From UBA6623 sp965238125 (GTDB lineage: Bacteria > Acidobacteriota > Terriglobia > Bryobacterales > UBA6623), in contig OZ250179.1 of the NCBI GenBank assembly GCA_965238125.1, positions 1,178,001-1,242,000 of the forward strand: a DNA stretch of 64,000 nt. The letters are read 5' to 3'. Made by a program: the position numbers and the translations under genes. Below, piece by piece: positions 55,406 through 63,555 of the stretch (positions are counted from its first letter, which is position 1; every line of letters starts with the position of its first letter). Below the pieces are notes generated by a model. The model was not told the origin of the DNA. It did not search any database and saw nothing but the letters and a program-made list of their open reading frames with translations.

Positions 55406-56602
55406 TTATGGGGAAACCGTTTCCGTCAGCCCGTGCAGCGGATCGTAGTTTTCTTGTTTCACCCACAACACATGCATCAGCACCGCCAACTTGCGCGCCA
55501 CCGCCACCACCGCCCGCTTCTTCGCATGTCCTCCGCCGCGCGCCGCCAAACCCAAACCCCAGCGCCTGAGCGTGGAGTCGGTCCCGAACGGCCCCAGCAC
55601 CCAGTGCGCGCACTGAATCAACGTCCGCCGCAGCAGCGGATCTCCCGATTTCGTCACGCCCAGCCGCAGTGACCGCTCGCCCGATTGGCGTTGCTTGGGA
55701 CGCAGCCCCACCAGCGCGCCGACCTGCCGCGAACGCTTCACGCGGCCCGGGTCGTTGTCGAGCGCCAACACGAACGTCAACGCCGTCAGCGGCCCCACCC
55801 CTCCGATCGTTCGCAGCCGCTCGACCGCTGCGTATTGCTTGCCCAACGCGACGATTTGTTTGTCATATTCGCGGATCGTCGCGCCGAGGCTTTCGATTTG
55901 TGTCGCCACCCCCAACAACGCCGCGTGCAACACCTCGGGGCAGGCCTCCCGGACGCGCTCGACCCATTGGTTCTGGGCGCATTGGCCCAAGCGGATGCCG
56001 TGCGACTTCGCCATGCCGCGCAAACTCCCTTTCAATTTCGTGCGGCACTCGAGCACGGCCTCGCGCGCCCGCAACAACGTGCGTTGTTGTTCGGTCTCGA
56101 GCTTGCGCGGCGCGACGGGATTCAACAGGGCCGGGTTGGTGCGTCCCAGCTCGGCCAACCAATAGGCGTCGTTGCGGTCGTTTTTCGAGTCGGATTGGCT
56201 GATTAAACGCAATTGCCGCGCGTCGGCGACGAGCACGTCGTGGGCGAGGGCGGCCAGGCGGCGGCGAATCCAGTTGCTGTGGCTGCCGGTTTCGATCACA
56301 ATGCGCAGCCGCGGCCAACGGCGGAACCAGCGATCCAAGGCCTCCGGGCGGGTGGGGACTTGGCATTCCTCGAGGCTTTCGCCGGCGAGGTCGGTGAGCC
56401 GTACGAAGCAACGTTTGTCGCCGATGTCGACGCCGGCGACGGCGCAAATTTCGTTGTCTTTTTGCATCTGGATGCGTTGTTGCGCCAACTGTTGTTCGAG
56501 CTGGGTGAGTTGGCGGGTCTTCGCTTGTGAGCTGTCGGCTTTCTTGGTTTGGTGTTTGTCGGTTTGGTTCTTGTCGGTCTGTTGTTTGCTATTCTTCTTC
56601 AT
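55406..56602 (-). CDS. IS110-family transposase (DEDD recombinase), copy 2
   Basis: 398 residues, almost identical to copy 1; differences seen include Q for R in RLGQCAQNQWVE and G for R in AARGGGHAKKR. DEDD acids and the C-terminal serine motif are intact, so both copies look active. Start set at 56602 by comparison with copy 1 and its AAGGAGG site. Confidence 0.94.
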   Translation of the reverse strand: MKKNSKQQTDKNQTDKHQTKKADSSQAKTRQLTQLEQQLAQQRIQMQKDNEICAVAGVDIGDKRCFVRLTDLAGESLEECQVPTRPEALDRWFRRWPRLRIVIETGSHSNWIRRRLAALAHDVLVADARQLRLISQSDSKNDRNDAYWLAELGRTNPALLNPVAPRKLETEQQRTLLRAREAVLECRTKLKGSLRGMAKSHGIRLGQCAQNQWVERVREACPEVLHAALLGVATQIESLGATIREYDKQIVALGKQYAAVERLRTIGGVGPLTALTFVLALDNDPGRVKRSRQVGALVGLRPKQRQSGERSLRLGVTKSGDPLLRRTLIQCAHWVLGPFGTDSTLRRWGLGLAARGGGHAKKRAVVAVARKLAVLMHVLWVKQENYDPLHGLTETVSP

Positions 56603-56721
56603 GGCTGGTCGCCTCCTTTTCAAAAATCCATTGCACCTCCCTTGTGGAGAAGTGCGCTGCTGCCGGTAGCCTACCGCTTCCCGGCTCCAAGCGACCAGCC
56701 TCTCATCCCATCTCTGATTCT

Positions 56722-58152
56722 TCAGGCCGCCGGTTGGCTTTGGAAAGCTCGGGGGCGGTAGAGGTATTCCACAATGTTGCCTTCGTGCGGTTGCAGCCAG
56801 TCGAGCTTGGTTGTCGGCACCGGACCCAGGTTCAGACGATCAATATGTTCGCTGTCGAGTAATTGCGCTCGGAATGCCTCGTCCTCGGTGATGCCGGTTC
56901 CAACCAGCGTCCAGCCGATCTTTTCGAGCATTTCGGCTTGCGGACACTCCACAACATTTACGAAGGGGAACATGAACTCTTTCGAGGCAATGGGCGTCTC
57001 GGGCGATGCGCAATGAACCACCGTCGGCAACAGGTAGGAGCAGTGCTCGTGGGTCACCAGGCGCGAGGACCCGCGAATCTTCTCCGTCAGATCCTCGGCG
57101 CCGCCGGCTTCGATGTCGGCGTCGATCGAGGCCGAGACAGCCTCGGCCACGCCGGGCACGGTGAAGGCGGCTAGAGCGGCTTCGGGGTCGTCGTGCGCCA
57201 GCGCGCGAACCGGCGCCAAGCGCTCGGCGAGGGCTTGGGCGATCTCGCGTCCGTGGCGCGAAACATAGATCGCGCTGCAGTTGATGCAGCCGCGTCCGCT
57301 GTTGAGGAAGACGCTGGTTTCCATGAGGTCGAGATAGCTTTCCCAGTTGTCGACCTCGTCGTCGCCGATCAAGATCTTGCTGTAGCCGGGGCCGTGGACC
57401 TGCACGCGCGGGTTGCCGCCGTGTTGATCGACGGTCGCTTGGCTGCCGAAGAGCATCGTCCGCGGGCAGCTTTCGAGCACGGCCGCGCCGATGTCGGCGC
57501 CGCCCGGGTAGAGCGCGATCGCTTGCGGCGGAACGCCGGCCTGCATCATCGCCTGCGCCATGCGATAGGGCGTCCAGGGCTCTTGCGGGCCGGGTTTGAG
57601 CACCAGCCCGATCTGCATCGGGATAACCGGCATCCACAAGGTATGCACGCCGGGGGAATTGCTCGGCAACACCATCCCGAGAACCGGCGTTTGCGCCTGA
57701 TAGCTCAGAATGCGGCCGTCGGCGTCGACGCCGTGCCCGGCCGTGAGGATGCTCAGGTCGAGGCCGCGCGTGAGGGCGTCGAGAATGCGGTCCATTTGGC
57801 TGAGCACGAAGGCGATCTTGTCCATGTTCTTGCGGCACATATGGACCGGCAGACCGGTGGTCGAGGATTGCTGACGCGCGAAGTCGTCGGGCGTTTGCGG
57901 CGCGTCACCGACCGGCAGCTCGGCGGTCATGAAGAGCTCGCCGGCCTTCTGGATCATCTTGACCAACTCGGTGCAAGGGATTTCGCGGAGGGCATCGCGG
58001 GCAGCCTGGGCCTTACGTAAGTCGCGGCGGACCATGCCGGCGACGGCTTGGCTGACCTCGGCGACGGGTTCACCGGTGTCGAAATGGACGACTTTATCGG
58101 TGTCGAGACTGGTATAGGGTTCACCCCAGCGGAGCAGTGGTACGTGAATCAT
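56722..58152 (-). CDS. Aldehyde dehydrogenase superfamily protein
   Basis: A 476-residue protein. The Rossmann region (about 150-260) shows TPVLGMVLPSNSPGVHTLWM and LVLKPGPQEPWTPYRMAQAM; the catalytic cysteine lies in LNSGRGCINCSAIYVSRHG. The C-terminal part has KEFMFPFVNVVECPQAEM. The usual catalytic-glutamate motif (ELGGK) is not obvious, so it may be a CoA-acylating or otherwise divergent member. It follows the HAD gene at 58280 on the same strand, with two hairpins between. The substrate is not readable. Confidence 0.85.
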   Translation of the reverse strand: MIHVPLLRWGEPYTSLDTDKVVHFDTGEPVAEVSQAVAGMVRRDLRKAQAARDALREIPCTELVKMIQKAGELFMTAELPVGDAPQTPDDFARQQSSTTGLPVHMCRKNMDKIAFVLSQMDRILDALTRGLDLSILTAGHGVDADGRILSYQAQTPVLGMVLPSNSPGVHTLWMPVIPMQIGLVLKPGPQEPWTPYRMAQAMMQAGVPPQAIALYPGGADIGAAVLESCPRTMLFGSQATVDQHGGNPRVQVHGPGYSKILIGDDEVDNWESYLDLMETSVFLNSGRGCINCSAIYVSRHGREIAQALAERLAPVRALAHDDPEAALAAFTVPGVAEAVSASIDADIEAGGAEDLTEKIRGSSRLVTHEHCSYLLPTVVHCASPETPIASKEFMFPFVNVVECPQAEMLEKIGWTLVGTGITEDEAFRAQLLDSEHIDRLNLGPVPTTKLDWLQPHEGNIVEYLYRPRAFQSQPAA

Positions 58153-58208
58153 GGGTCGTTATCCTTGACGGGTTGATCTGACGGGTTGATGCGGACCCGC
58201 GGGCTAGG

Positions 58209-58236
58209 CTAGGACAAGCACGAGTGCTTGTCGCTA
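58209..58236 (-). repeat. 28-bp REP-like palindrome, copy 2
   Basis: On the minus strand TAGCGACAAGCAC, TC, GTGCTTGTCCTAG. Stem bases AAG/CTT replace the CGG/CCG of copy 1 at 2033, keeping the pairing. Confidence 0.75.
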
Positions 58237-58243
58237 CTGGGAG

Positions 58244-58271
58244 CTTGGACAAACACGAGTGTTTGTCGCTA
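58244..58271 (-). repeat. 28-bp REP-like palindrome, copy 3
   Basis: On the minus strand TAGCGACAAACAC, TC, GTGTTTGTCCAAG. A second compensated change (AAA/TTT) relative to copy 2, seven bases away. Confidence 0.75.
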
Positions 58272-58279
58272 CCGGAAGG

Positions 58280-59167
58280 CTACCCTTTCCACGGCGGTGT
58301 CGAAGGTAATAGTTTCTCAAACTCGACGATGCGGGCGCTTTCGTACTCGCCCCCGTAGGTGCCGGCGAAAAAGCGGTCGAGGGCCTCGTCATGCAGCCGT
58401 TGCCAGGAATCTTCCTCGTGACCCGGGTTGACGGGGTAGAACATCAGCCCGCACGCCCGCGCGGCCTTCAGGTCGCCCGGGGCGTCGCCGATCATCAACA
58501 TCTTGTCGGGCGCGTAACGATTGTCCCGGGTCATAGTGCCCAGGTGATCGACTTTCTTGCCCAGTTCCTGTCCGGCGATCAGGGCGGGGTAGTGTTCGAT
58601 CTTGTTCTCGATCCATTCGCGCTCAAGGGCCTCGCCGGGCGTCCCGGATACGACGCAGAGATCGGCCCGGGCGATGACGCGGTCGAGCACTTCGAGTACT
58701 TTTGGAAAAGGCGGCACGCCGCTGACGATGTCGGCCACGGCCTCGTTGACGGCGAGACTCCAGGTGAGGGTTTGCGACAGGATCGGGTCTTTCGTTTGCT
58801 CGACCAGCTTGGTCAGCGAACCGTTGCTCGGCGGGAGGCCCGAGGTCACGAAATCGCGCAAGGGTTTGATGTCGGGAATGCGAAGGCCGCGCGCCATCGG
58901 CTCGGGCCAGTCTTGGATCAAATCAAGGCACTTAACCAAGACCGGGAAGCGATTCATGCCACGATCGACCGAATAGAGATTGGCGAACTCCCAAACCCGC
59001 CGAGCGTACTTCGCCGCCGCCTGCAGATTCCAATGCTTGATGAATTGCGGAGTAAAGCACTCCTTGTGTTTGATCTCCATCGAATCAAACACACAGCCGT
59101 CGGAATCGAGGCCGACGAAGAAATCGTGCCGAGGTTGGTAATCGTCAAGGGTTTTCTGATCGCTCAT
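58280..59167 (-). CDS. HAD-superfamily hydrolase
   Basis: A 295-residue protein. Motif I is FVGLDSDGCVFDSM (nucleophile D in DxDG), motif II fits DLCVVSGTPGEAL, the lysine region is ELGKKVDHLG, and motif IV is MLMIGDAPGDLKAA. A large helical cap lies between residues 30 and 150. It is upstream of the aldehyde dehydrogenase on the same strand and may act with it. Probably a phosphatase of a sugar phosphate or similar metabolite. Confidence 0.85.
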   Translation of the reverse strand: MSDQKTLDDYQPRHDFFVGLDSDGCVFDSMEIKHKECFTPQFIKHWNLQAAAKYARRVWEFANLYSVDRGMNRFPVLVKCLDLIQDWPEPMARGLRIPDIKPLRDFVTSGLPPSNGSLTKLVEQTKDPILSQTLTWSLAVNEAVADIVSGVPPFPKVLEVLDRVIARADLCVVSGTPGEALEREWIENKIEHYPALIAGQELGKKVDHLGTMTRDNRYAPDKMLMIGDAPGDLKAARACGLMFYPVNPGHEEDSWQRLHDEALDRFFAGTYGGEYESARIVEFEKLLPSTPPWKG

Positions 59168-59637
59168 GAATGTTTAATTAAGCGCCGGCGGCACTGCCCC
59201 CAAGCGCGCCGGACCCTCCAGTTTACTCGGTAACGACACAGGTGAGGAGGGGACTCCACCGGCCCACAGGGCGCGATAGAGGATGGCTCGGCTTGGATCG
59301 ACGGGCGAAAGTGACCGCCAAGCACCGGCCAGGGCAGGCCTGGAGACCTGCCCCACCGCCTCGGTAAGCTCACCGGAAATTCTCGACCAGCTGCCATGAA
59401 AATGGGGGCCGCCTTCCTGCCGCCCCTTCAGGGTTCGCTTGGTTAGGGGGTCTACCCAGGGTTCCGCCTGTCGGCTCCACGCTCGGCGAGGGCTCCTGTC
59501 GCCGCTTCGCGGCCGCGGTGTTTAGGGATATTGCCCTTAGTGGGTGGGATCGCGGTTGGTTGGTTCGAGCCGGTTGATCCACCGGGACCTATGCGAACTC
59601 CGATAGGATGGAATGTCCGTGGAGATGCTGGTTTGCT
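59168..59637 (+). other. Intergenic, repeat-bearing
   Basis: Between divergent genes. Holds repeat family C copy d (59392-59514); the rest shows no gene. Confidence 0.55.
59392..59514 (+). repeat. Interspersed repeat family C, copy d
   Basis: From GCCATGAAAATGGGGGCC-like sequence through CCCAGGGTTCCGCCTGTCGG to GTCGCCGCTTCGCGGCCG, with a shortened middle compared with copy c. Confidence 0.7.
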
Positions 59638-60609
59638 ATGTCGGACTCTTCCCATATTCTCGGTATCGATTTGGGCGGCACGAAAATTGCCGCCGCGGTC
59701 TTCGACCAGGAGCACCGTCGCACTAGCGATATCCATACCATGCCGACGATGGCGAATCAGCCGGCCAAGCTGACGCTGATGAACCTCAAGCGCGTGATCT
59801 CGCAAGCGACGCGCTCGGCCGGGGTGGAAGGCCCGCCCGCCGCGGTGGGGATGGGTAGCCCCGGCCCCTTCGATTTGGCGGAGGGCTGCCTGGCCGCCGA
59901 CACGCTTCCCAATTTGCGGGGGTTTCCGATCGGAAAGTTCGTCACCGAGGAGCTGGGAGCGCCGCTTTATCTCGAAAACGATGCGAACTGCTTCGCGCTG
60001 GCCGAGGCGCTCGTCGGGGAAGGGAAGGGAGCGGACATCGTCGTCGGATTGACGGTCGGTACCGGTTTCGGGTGCGGGCTCGTCGTGGGTGGACGCATTC
60101 AGCGGGGCAGTTCGGGCAATGCCGGCGAAGTCTCCCATTGCCGCGTCGCGGGAGGCAGTTTTGATGACATGCTTTCCGGCGGCGGCGTGCAGCGCTTCTA
60201 CGAACGCGTTACCGGGCGCGACGAGGACTCTCTCTCCGCGTTCGATCGCGGTCCGGCGATTCAAGAAGATACGCCCTCTCCCAAGCGAATCGGGGACATG
60301 GCGGAGGCCGGGGACCCGGAGGCCGTCGAAACCTGGGAGCTTTTCGGGCGCGCTTTCGGCGAAGCACTGGGAATGATCGTTGCAATCGTCGATCCGTCGG
60401 TCTGCGTGGTGGGCGGTTCGGTAGCTCGACGATTTTCTCTGTTCCAACCGGCGCTGGAACTAACCATCAAGGAATTCATCGCGCCGGAAGCCGCGGACGC
60501 GCTTGCCGTCAAGGCCTCACGACTCGACAATACCGCCGGCGTGGTCGGAGCGGCGGAGTACGCGTTTCAAAAGGCGGCCGAGGGGTCGAACGCGGAACTC
60601 TCGCGATAG
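59638..60609 (+). CDS. ROK-family sugar kinase (glucokinase-like)
   Basis: A 323-residue protein. ATP-binding motif ILGIDLGGTKIAAAVFD, sugar site LYLENDANCFALAEAL, the second phosphate motif VVGLTVGTGFGCGLVVGG and the ROK-specific SSGNAGEVSHCR. The usual zinc CxCGxxGC motif is absent (AGGSFDDMLSGGGVQ stands at that place), so it belongs to a zinc-less subgroup. It phosphorylates glucose or a related sugar. The HAD gene follows 38 bp later. Confidence 0.9.
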   Translation: MSDSSHILGIDLGGTKIAAAVFDQEHRRTSDIHTMPTMANQPAKLTLMNLKRVISQATRSAGVEGPPAAVGMGSPGPFDLAEGCLAADTLPNLRGFPIGKFVTEELGAPLYLENDANCFALAEALVGEGKGADIVVGLTVGTGFGCGLVVGGRIQRGSSGNAGEVSHCRVAGGSFDDMLSGGGVQRFYERVTGRDEDSLSAFDRGPAIQEDTPSPKRIGDMAEAGDPEAVETWELFGRAFGEALGMIVAIVDPSVCVVGGSVARRFSLFQPALELTIKEFIAPEAADALAVKASRLDNTAGVVGAAEYAFQKAAEGSNAELSR

Positions 60610-60647
60610 CGAGCGACGGGAATGCCCGGGGACCATTGGCCGTCGTT

Positions 60648-61253
60648 ATGACGAAAGCGATTCTTCTTGACCTGGGGGGCGTCCTCGTCGAGCTTGATTT
60701 TCCGCGCGCCTATCGAGCCGCCGCCCGTTTGACGGGGCTCGATATCACGGAAGTCCCCGAGCGCATTCGCCGAACCGGGCTCAGCGAGCCTTACGAGCAG
60801 GGCCGCATCAGCAGCCGGGAGTTCTACCGGCGATTTTCAGCGGCGCTCGCCTTACGGGTTTCCTACGGCCGGTTTTGCGATCTTTGGGGCGATATGTTCG
60901 GCGCGGAGCCGTTGCTGAAGCCGTCGTTCCTGGCGGGTTTACGAGCGCGGTATCGGCTGTTGCTTGTGTCGAATACGAACGAGCTGCATTTCGAATGGAT
61001 TCGTCGTCATTTCCCGTTGATCGAGGAATTCGACGACTACGTTCTGTCTTACGAAGTCGGTTCGATGAAACCGGCGCCGGAAATCTATCTGGAAGCCGTA
61101 CGGCGGGCGGGTTGCGCGGCGGGGGAGTGTTTCTTCGCCGACGACAAGGAAGAGAATGTCGATGCGGCAGGCCGGTTGGGGATCGACGCCGTGCGATTTA
61201 CGGATGAAAAAGCGCTTCAAGGGGAACTGCGCGAACGTGGAGTCGGGTGGTGA
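60648..61253 (+). CDS. HAD-IA family phosphatase
   Basis: A 201-residue protein in the YihX-like group: motif I KAILLDLGGVLVELDF, motif II LLLVSNTNELHFEW, lysine GSMKPAPEIYLEAV and motif IV CFFADDKEENVDAA. Motif I reads DLGG where most members have DxDG, as in several YihX relatives. It is 38 bp after the ROK kinase and on the same strand, so it may remove the phosphate the kinase or a partner adds. Confidence 0.88.
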   Translation: MTKAILLDLGGVLVELDFPRAYRAAARLTGLDITEVPERIRRTGLSEPYEQGRISSREFYRRFSAALALRVSYGRFCDLWGDMFGAEPLLKPSFLAGLRARYRLLLVSNTNELHFEWIRRHFPLIEEFDDYVLSYEVGSMKPAPEIYLEAVRRAGCAAGECFFADDKEENVDAAGRLGIDAVRFTDEKALQGELRERGVGW

Positions 61254-61314
61254 AACGGGATCGCAAACGCATCGTTACGAGTTGAATAGAATCGGCCTCC
61301 GCCGGCGGGCCGGT

Positions 61315-62439
61315 CTACCCGGCTTTCACCCAGCGCTTGTTCGCGGCCGCTTTTTCGGCCGCCGCCAGGACCATCTGATTCCGTAGCCCGTCGTGGAAAT
61401 CGGGGCGAATCCTCTTCTTTTTCCGAAGGACTCGCAGGAAGTCGGCGACCGAGTGCGTGAAGCTGTGCTCGTACCCGAGAATGTGCCCGTCCGCCCACCA
61501 GTTGTCGGCATAGGGGTGCTTGCCCTTCGAGGCGACGATGATCTCGTGGAAACCTTGCTCGTCCGGAGCGTCCTCGGTTGAGAAGTAGCGAAGGTTGTTG
61601 AGGTTTTCGAGGTCAAACTCGATCGACCCCTTGCTGCCGCTGATCTCAAAGGTATTGAAGTTTTTGCGGCCCGGCGCGAATCGCGACGCCTCGAGGGTGC
61701 CGATCGCGCCGTTTTCGAAACGAACGCACATCGCGACGGCGTCGTCGACGGTGACGTCGGCCTTTTTCTTGCTGCCCGGGGCGATAGGCCGCTTTTTCAG
61801 GAACGTTTCGGTTGTGGCGGCCACTTCCGAGATTTCTCCGCACAAATTCCGGGCCAAGTCGATGATGTGGGCGCCAAGATCGCCCAACGCTCCGCTGCCG
61901 GAAAGGCTCTTATCGAAACGCCACAGCATGTGCAGGTCGGGCGACATGGCCCAATCCTGCAAATAGCGAGCTCGGAAATGGTAAATCTTGCCGATGCGAC
62001 CTTCGTCGACCATCTTCTTCGCCAGCGCCACGGCGGGAACTCGGCGGTAGTTGTGCATCAGGAAGTGCCGGACTCCGGCTTTTTCCACCGCTTTCACCAT
62101 CTGCTTGGCTTCCGGCAGAGTGTTGGAAAGAGGCTTCTCGCAAATGATGTGCTTGCCCTGCTTGGCGGCTTCGAGCACCATCGGGCAATGCAGGTCGCCG
62201 GGCGTCGAGATGTCGACTAAGTCGATGTCGTCGCGGGCCATCACCTGCTGCCAATCCGTGGCGGCTTCCCGCCAGCCGTAGCTCGCCGCGGCGGCCTTGG
62301 TCTCGGCGGGATTGCGCCCGACGATCACCTTCATCTCGACCTTCGGAGCGTCGGGGAAAAACATATTCACGCTACGCCAGGCCTGGCTGTGGGCCTTGCC
62401 CATGAACTTCGTGCCGAATAATGCAACCCGAATGGCCAT
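61315..62439 (-). CDS. Gfo/Idh/MocA-family oxidoreductase
   Basis: A 374-residue protein. The NAD(P) Rossmann start is IRVALFGTKFMGKAHSQAWR, followed by VDISTPGDLHCPMVLEAA and the catalytic lysine motif IICEKPLSN. The C-terminal domain has LGDLGAHIIDLARNLCG with the conserved Asp and His, then GTLEASRFAPGRKNFNTFEI. It oxidises or epimerises a sugar or inositol derivative. The start at 62439 precedes the Rossmann strand directly. Confidence 0.92.
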   Translation of the reverse strand: MAIRVALFGTKFMGKAHSQAWRSVNMFFPDAPKVEMKVIVGRNPAETKAAAASYGWREAATDWQQVMARDDIDLVDISTPGDLHCPMVLEAAKQGKHIICEKPLSNTLPEAKQMVKAVEKAGVRHFLMHNYRRVPAVALAKKMVDEGRIGKIYHFRARYLQDWAMSPDLHMLWRFDKSLSGSGALGDLGAHIIDLARNLCGEISEVAATTETFLKKRPIAPGSKKKADVTVDDAVAMCVRFENGAIGTLEASRFAPGRKNFNTFEISGSKGSIEFDLENLNNLRYFSTEDAPDEQGFHEIIVASKGKHPYADNWWADGHILGYEHSFTHSVADFLRVLRKKKRIRPDFHDGLRNQMVLAAAEKAAANKRWVKAG

Positions 62440-62501
62440 AGCGATTTTCCTTATTTGAACTAGAAGAGACGGGGAACTCAGGGCACCCGAGGCGGGCGGG
62501 A

Positions 62502-62686
62502 CTAGCCCGCATTTCTCACCGCCTGACGAGCAAAGCACACGATAGGCCCGCCATTACTTCGTTGCGCTTGCTCGCCGTGCTCACCGTACTGTTCAAGTAC
62601 GCCTCCGCGCGTCAAGCGGCGCGCGCCTCGTACTGACGGACCTTTCATGCACTTTGCCTCGCCACGCGGTGAGAAAAGCGGGCTAG
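62502..62686 (-). mobile_element. CTAG-bounded MITE-like element, full copy 3
   Basis: 185 bp, bounded on both sides by CTAG. Ends are CTAGCCCGCATTTCTCACCG and its near complement CGGTGAGAAAAGCGGGCTAG. The interior is inverted relative to the copy at 16986. Its right-hand CTAG supplies the stop codon of the next gene. Confidence 0.75.
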
Positions 62687-63192
62687 ATAAACATTTCTTC
62701 GTCCACCGTGGCTCGGTCGACGCTTTGCCGCCGTCCGCCGAACAAGCTTTCCACGATCGCGCTCAAGGCCATCGCGACGGCGCGGATCTGCCGTATCGGC
62801 GCCAGTAAGGTGCTCTGCATCGTGGCCGCCGTTTCGTTGACCTTTTCGAGCGCGCCCTCGACAGTCTGATCGACGCGGCTCAATTGCGTCTTGCTGAATG
62901 CCGAAACATCGTCGAGAATCGAATCAACTTTTTCGGACTGCATTTTTGTCGCGTCCGCCAAGTCGCTGACCTTGCCGAGGATCTCTGTCGACTGCTCTCG
63001 CAATTGCTCGAGCGTCTTGAGCGAACTGTCGGCGACCGGCTCCCAACGGTCCAGAAAGAGCATCGAGCGTTCCTTGAGTGCTTTGACGGAACGGTAAATC
63101 CCAAATAAAAAGACCATCTGAAGAAGCAGGGCAACAGCCGCCACGCCCGTGAAGACCGCCATGATGACGAGAAGAGTCTGTTGGCTTTCCAT
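62683..63192 (-). CDS. DUF948-like membrane protein with coiled coil
   Basis: A 169-residue protein. One N-terminal membrane segment (LLVIMAVFTGVAAVALLLQM), then helical coiled coil (LREQSTEILGKVSDLADATK, SRVDQTVEGALEKVNETAAT), ending EEMFI. The pattern resembles DUF948 (general stress) proteins that sit beside YtxH genes. Its TAG stop comes from the end of the MITE-like element, so the natural C-terminus may be shortened. It lies 57 bp downstream of the YtxH-like gene. Confidence 0.7.
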   Translation of the reverse strand: MESQQTLLVIMAVFTGVAAVALLLQMVFLFGIYRSVKALKERSMLFLDRWEPVADSSLKTLEQLREQSTEILGKVSDLADATKMQSEKVDSILDDVSAFSKTQLSRVDQTVEGALEKVNETAATMQSTLLAPIRQIRAVAMALSAIVESLFGGRRQSVDRATVDEEMFI

Positions 63193-63249
63193 TTCGCCTA
63201 TTTCCTCACGGCATTCTCCGGCCGGGGGCGGACAGCGAATCCTGTCGAT

Positions 63250-63555
63250 CTACGGCCCGGCCGGCTCGCGGCCGGAGCTGTCAACGACGGACTCTCGGTA
63301 CGCCCGGCGTCCGGCTTCCAGCGCCGCGGTGACGCGGTCTTTGCGGACATGCAGCGAGCCGCGCCCTTTGTCCAGAATTTCCTCGGCTTGGTGACGTAGC
63401 TCACCGCCCCGGCGGAGCAGATAGTCGCCGCTTTCTTCAGCCCGCGTGCGTAAGTCATTTCGCAGCGCGTCCCCGGGCCGAGGAGCGAAGAGTAACCCGA
63501 CGGCTGCACCCACTCCCAAGCCCAATAAAAAGCTGAGAGGTTGCGATGCGGCCAT
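63250..63555 (-). CDS. YtxH-like small envelope protein
   Basis: A 101-residue protein. FLLGLGVGAAVGLLFAPRPG is the glycine-rich membrane segment followed by the LLFAPxxG motif typical of YtxH; the rest is a charged helix (RTRAEESGDYLLRRGGELRH). It precedes the DUF948-like gene, a pairing common in general-stress operons. Confidence 0.85.
   Translation of the reverse strand: MAASQPLSFLLGLGVGAAVGLLFAPRPGDALRNDLRTRAEESGDYLLRRGGELRHQAEEILDKGRGSLHVRKDRVTAALEAGRRAYRESVVDSSGREPAGP

Larger units (their letters stand above)
54968..56716 (-). mobile_element. IS110-family (IS1111-type) element, copy 2
   Basis: 1,749 bp, inverted relative to 41293-43041 and differing at only a few bases by eye. The insertion lies 5 bp beyond the aldehyde dehydrogenase stop. 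Confidence 0.9.

Noticed and set aside
58209..58271. Possible CRISPR array
   Set aside because: Only two units seven bases apart, both palindromic, with no spacers of regular length and no cas genes.
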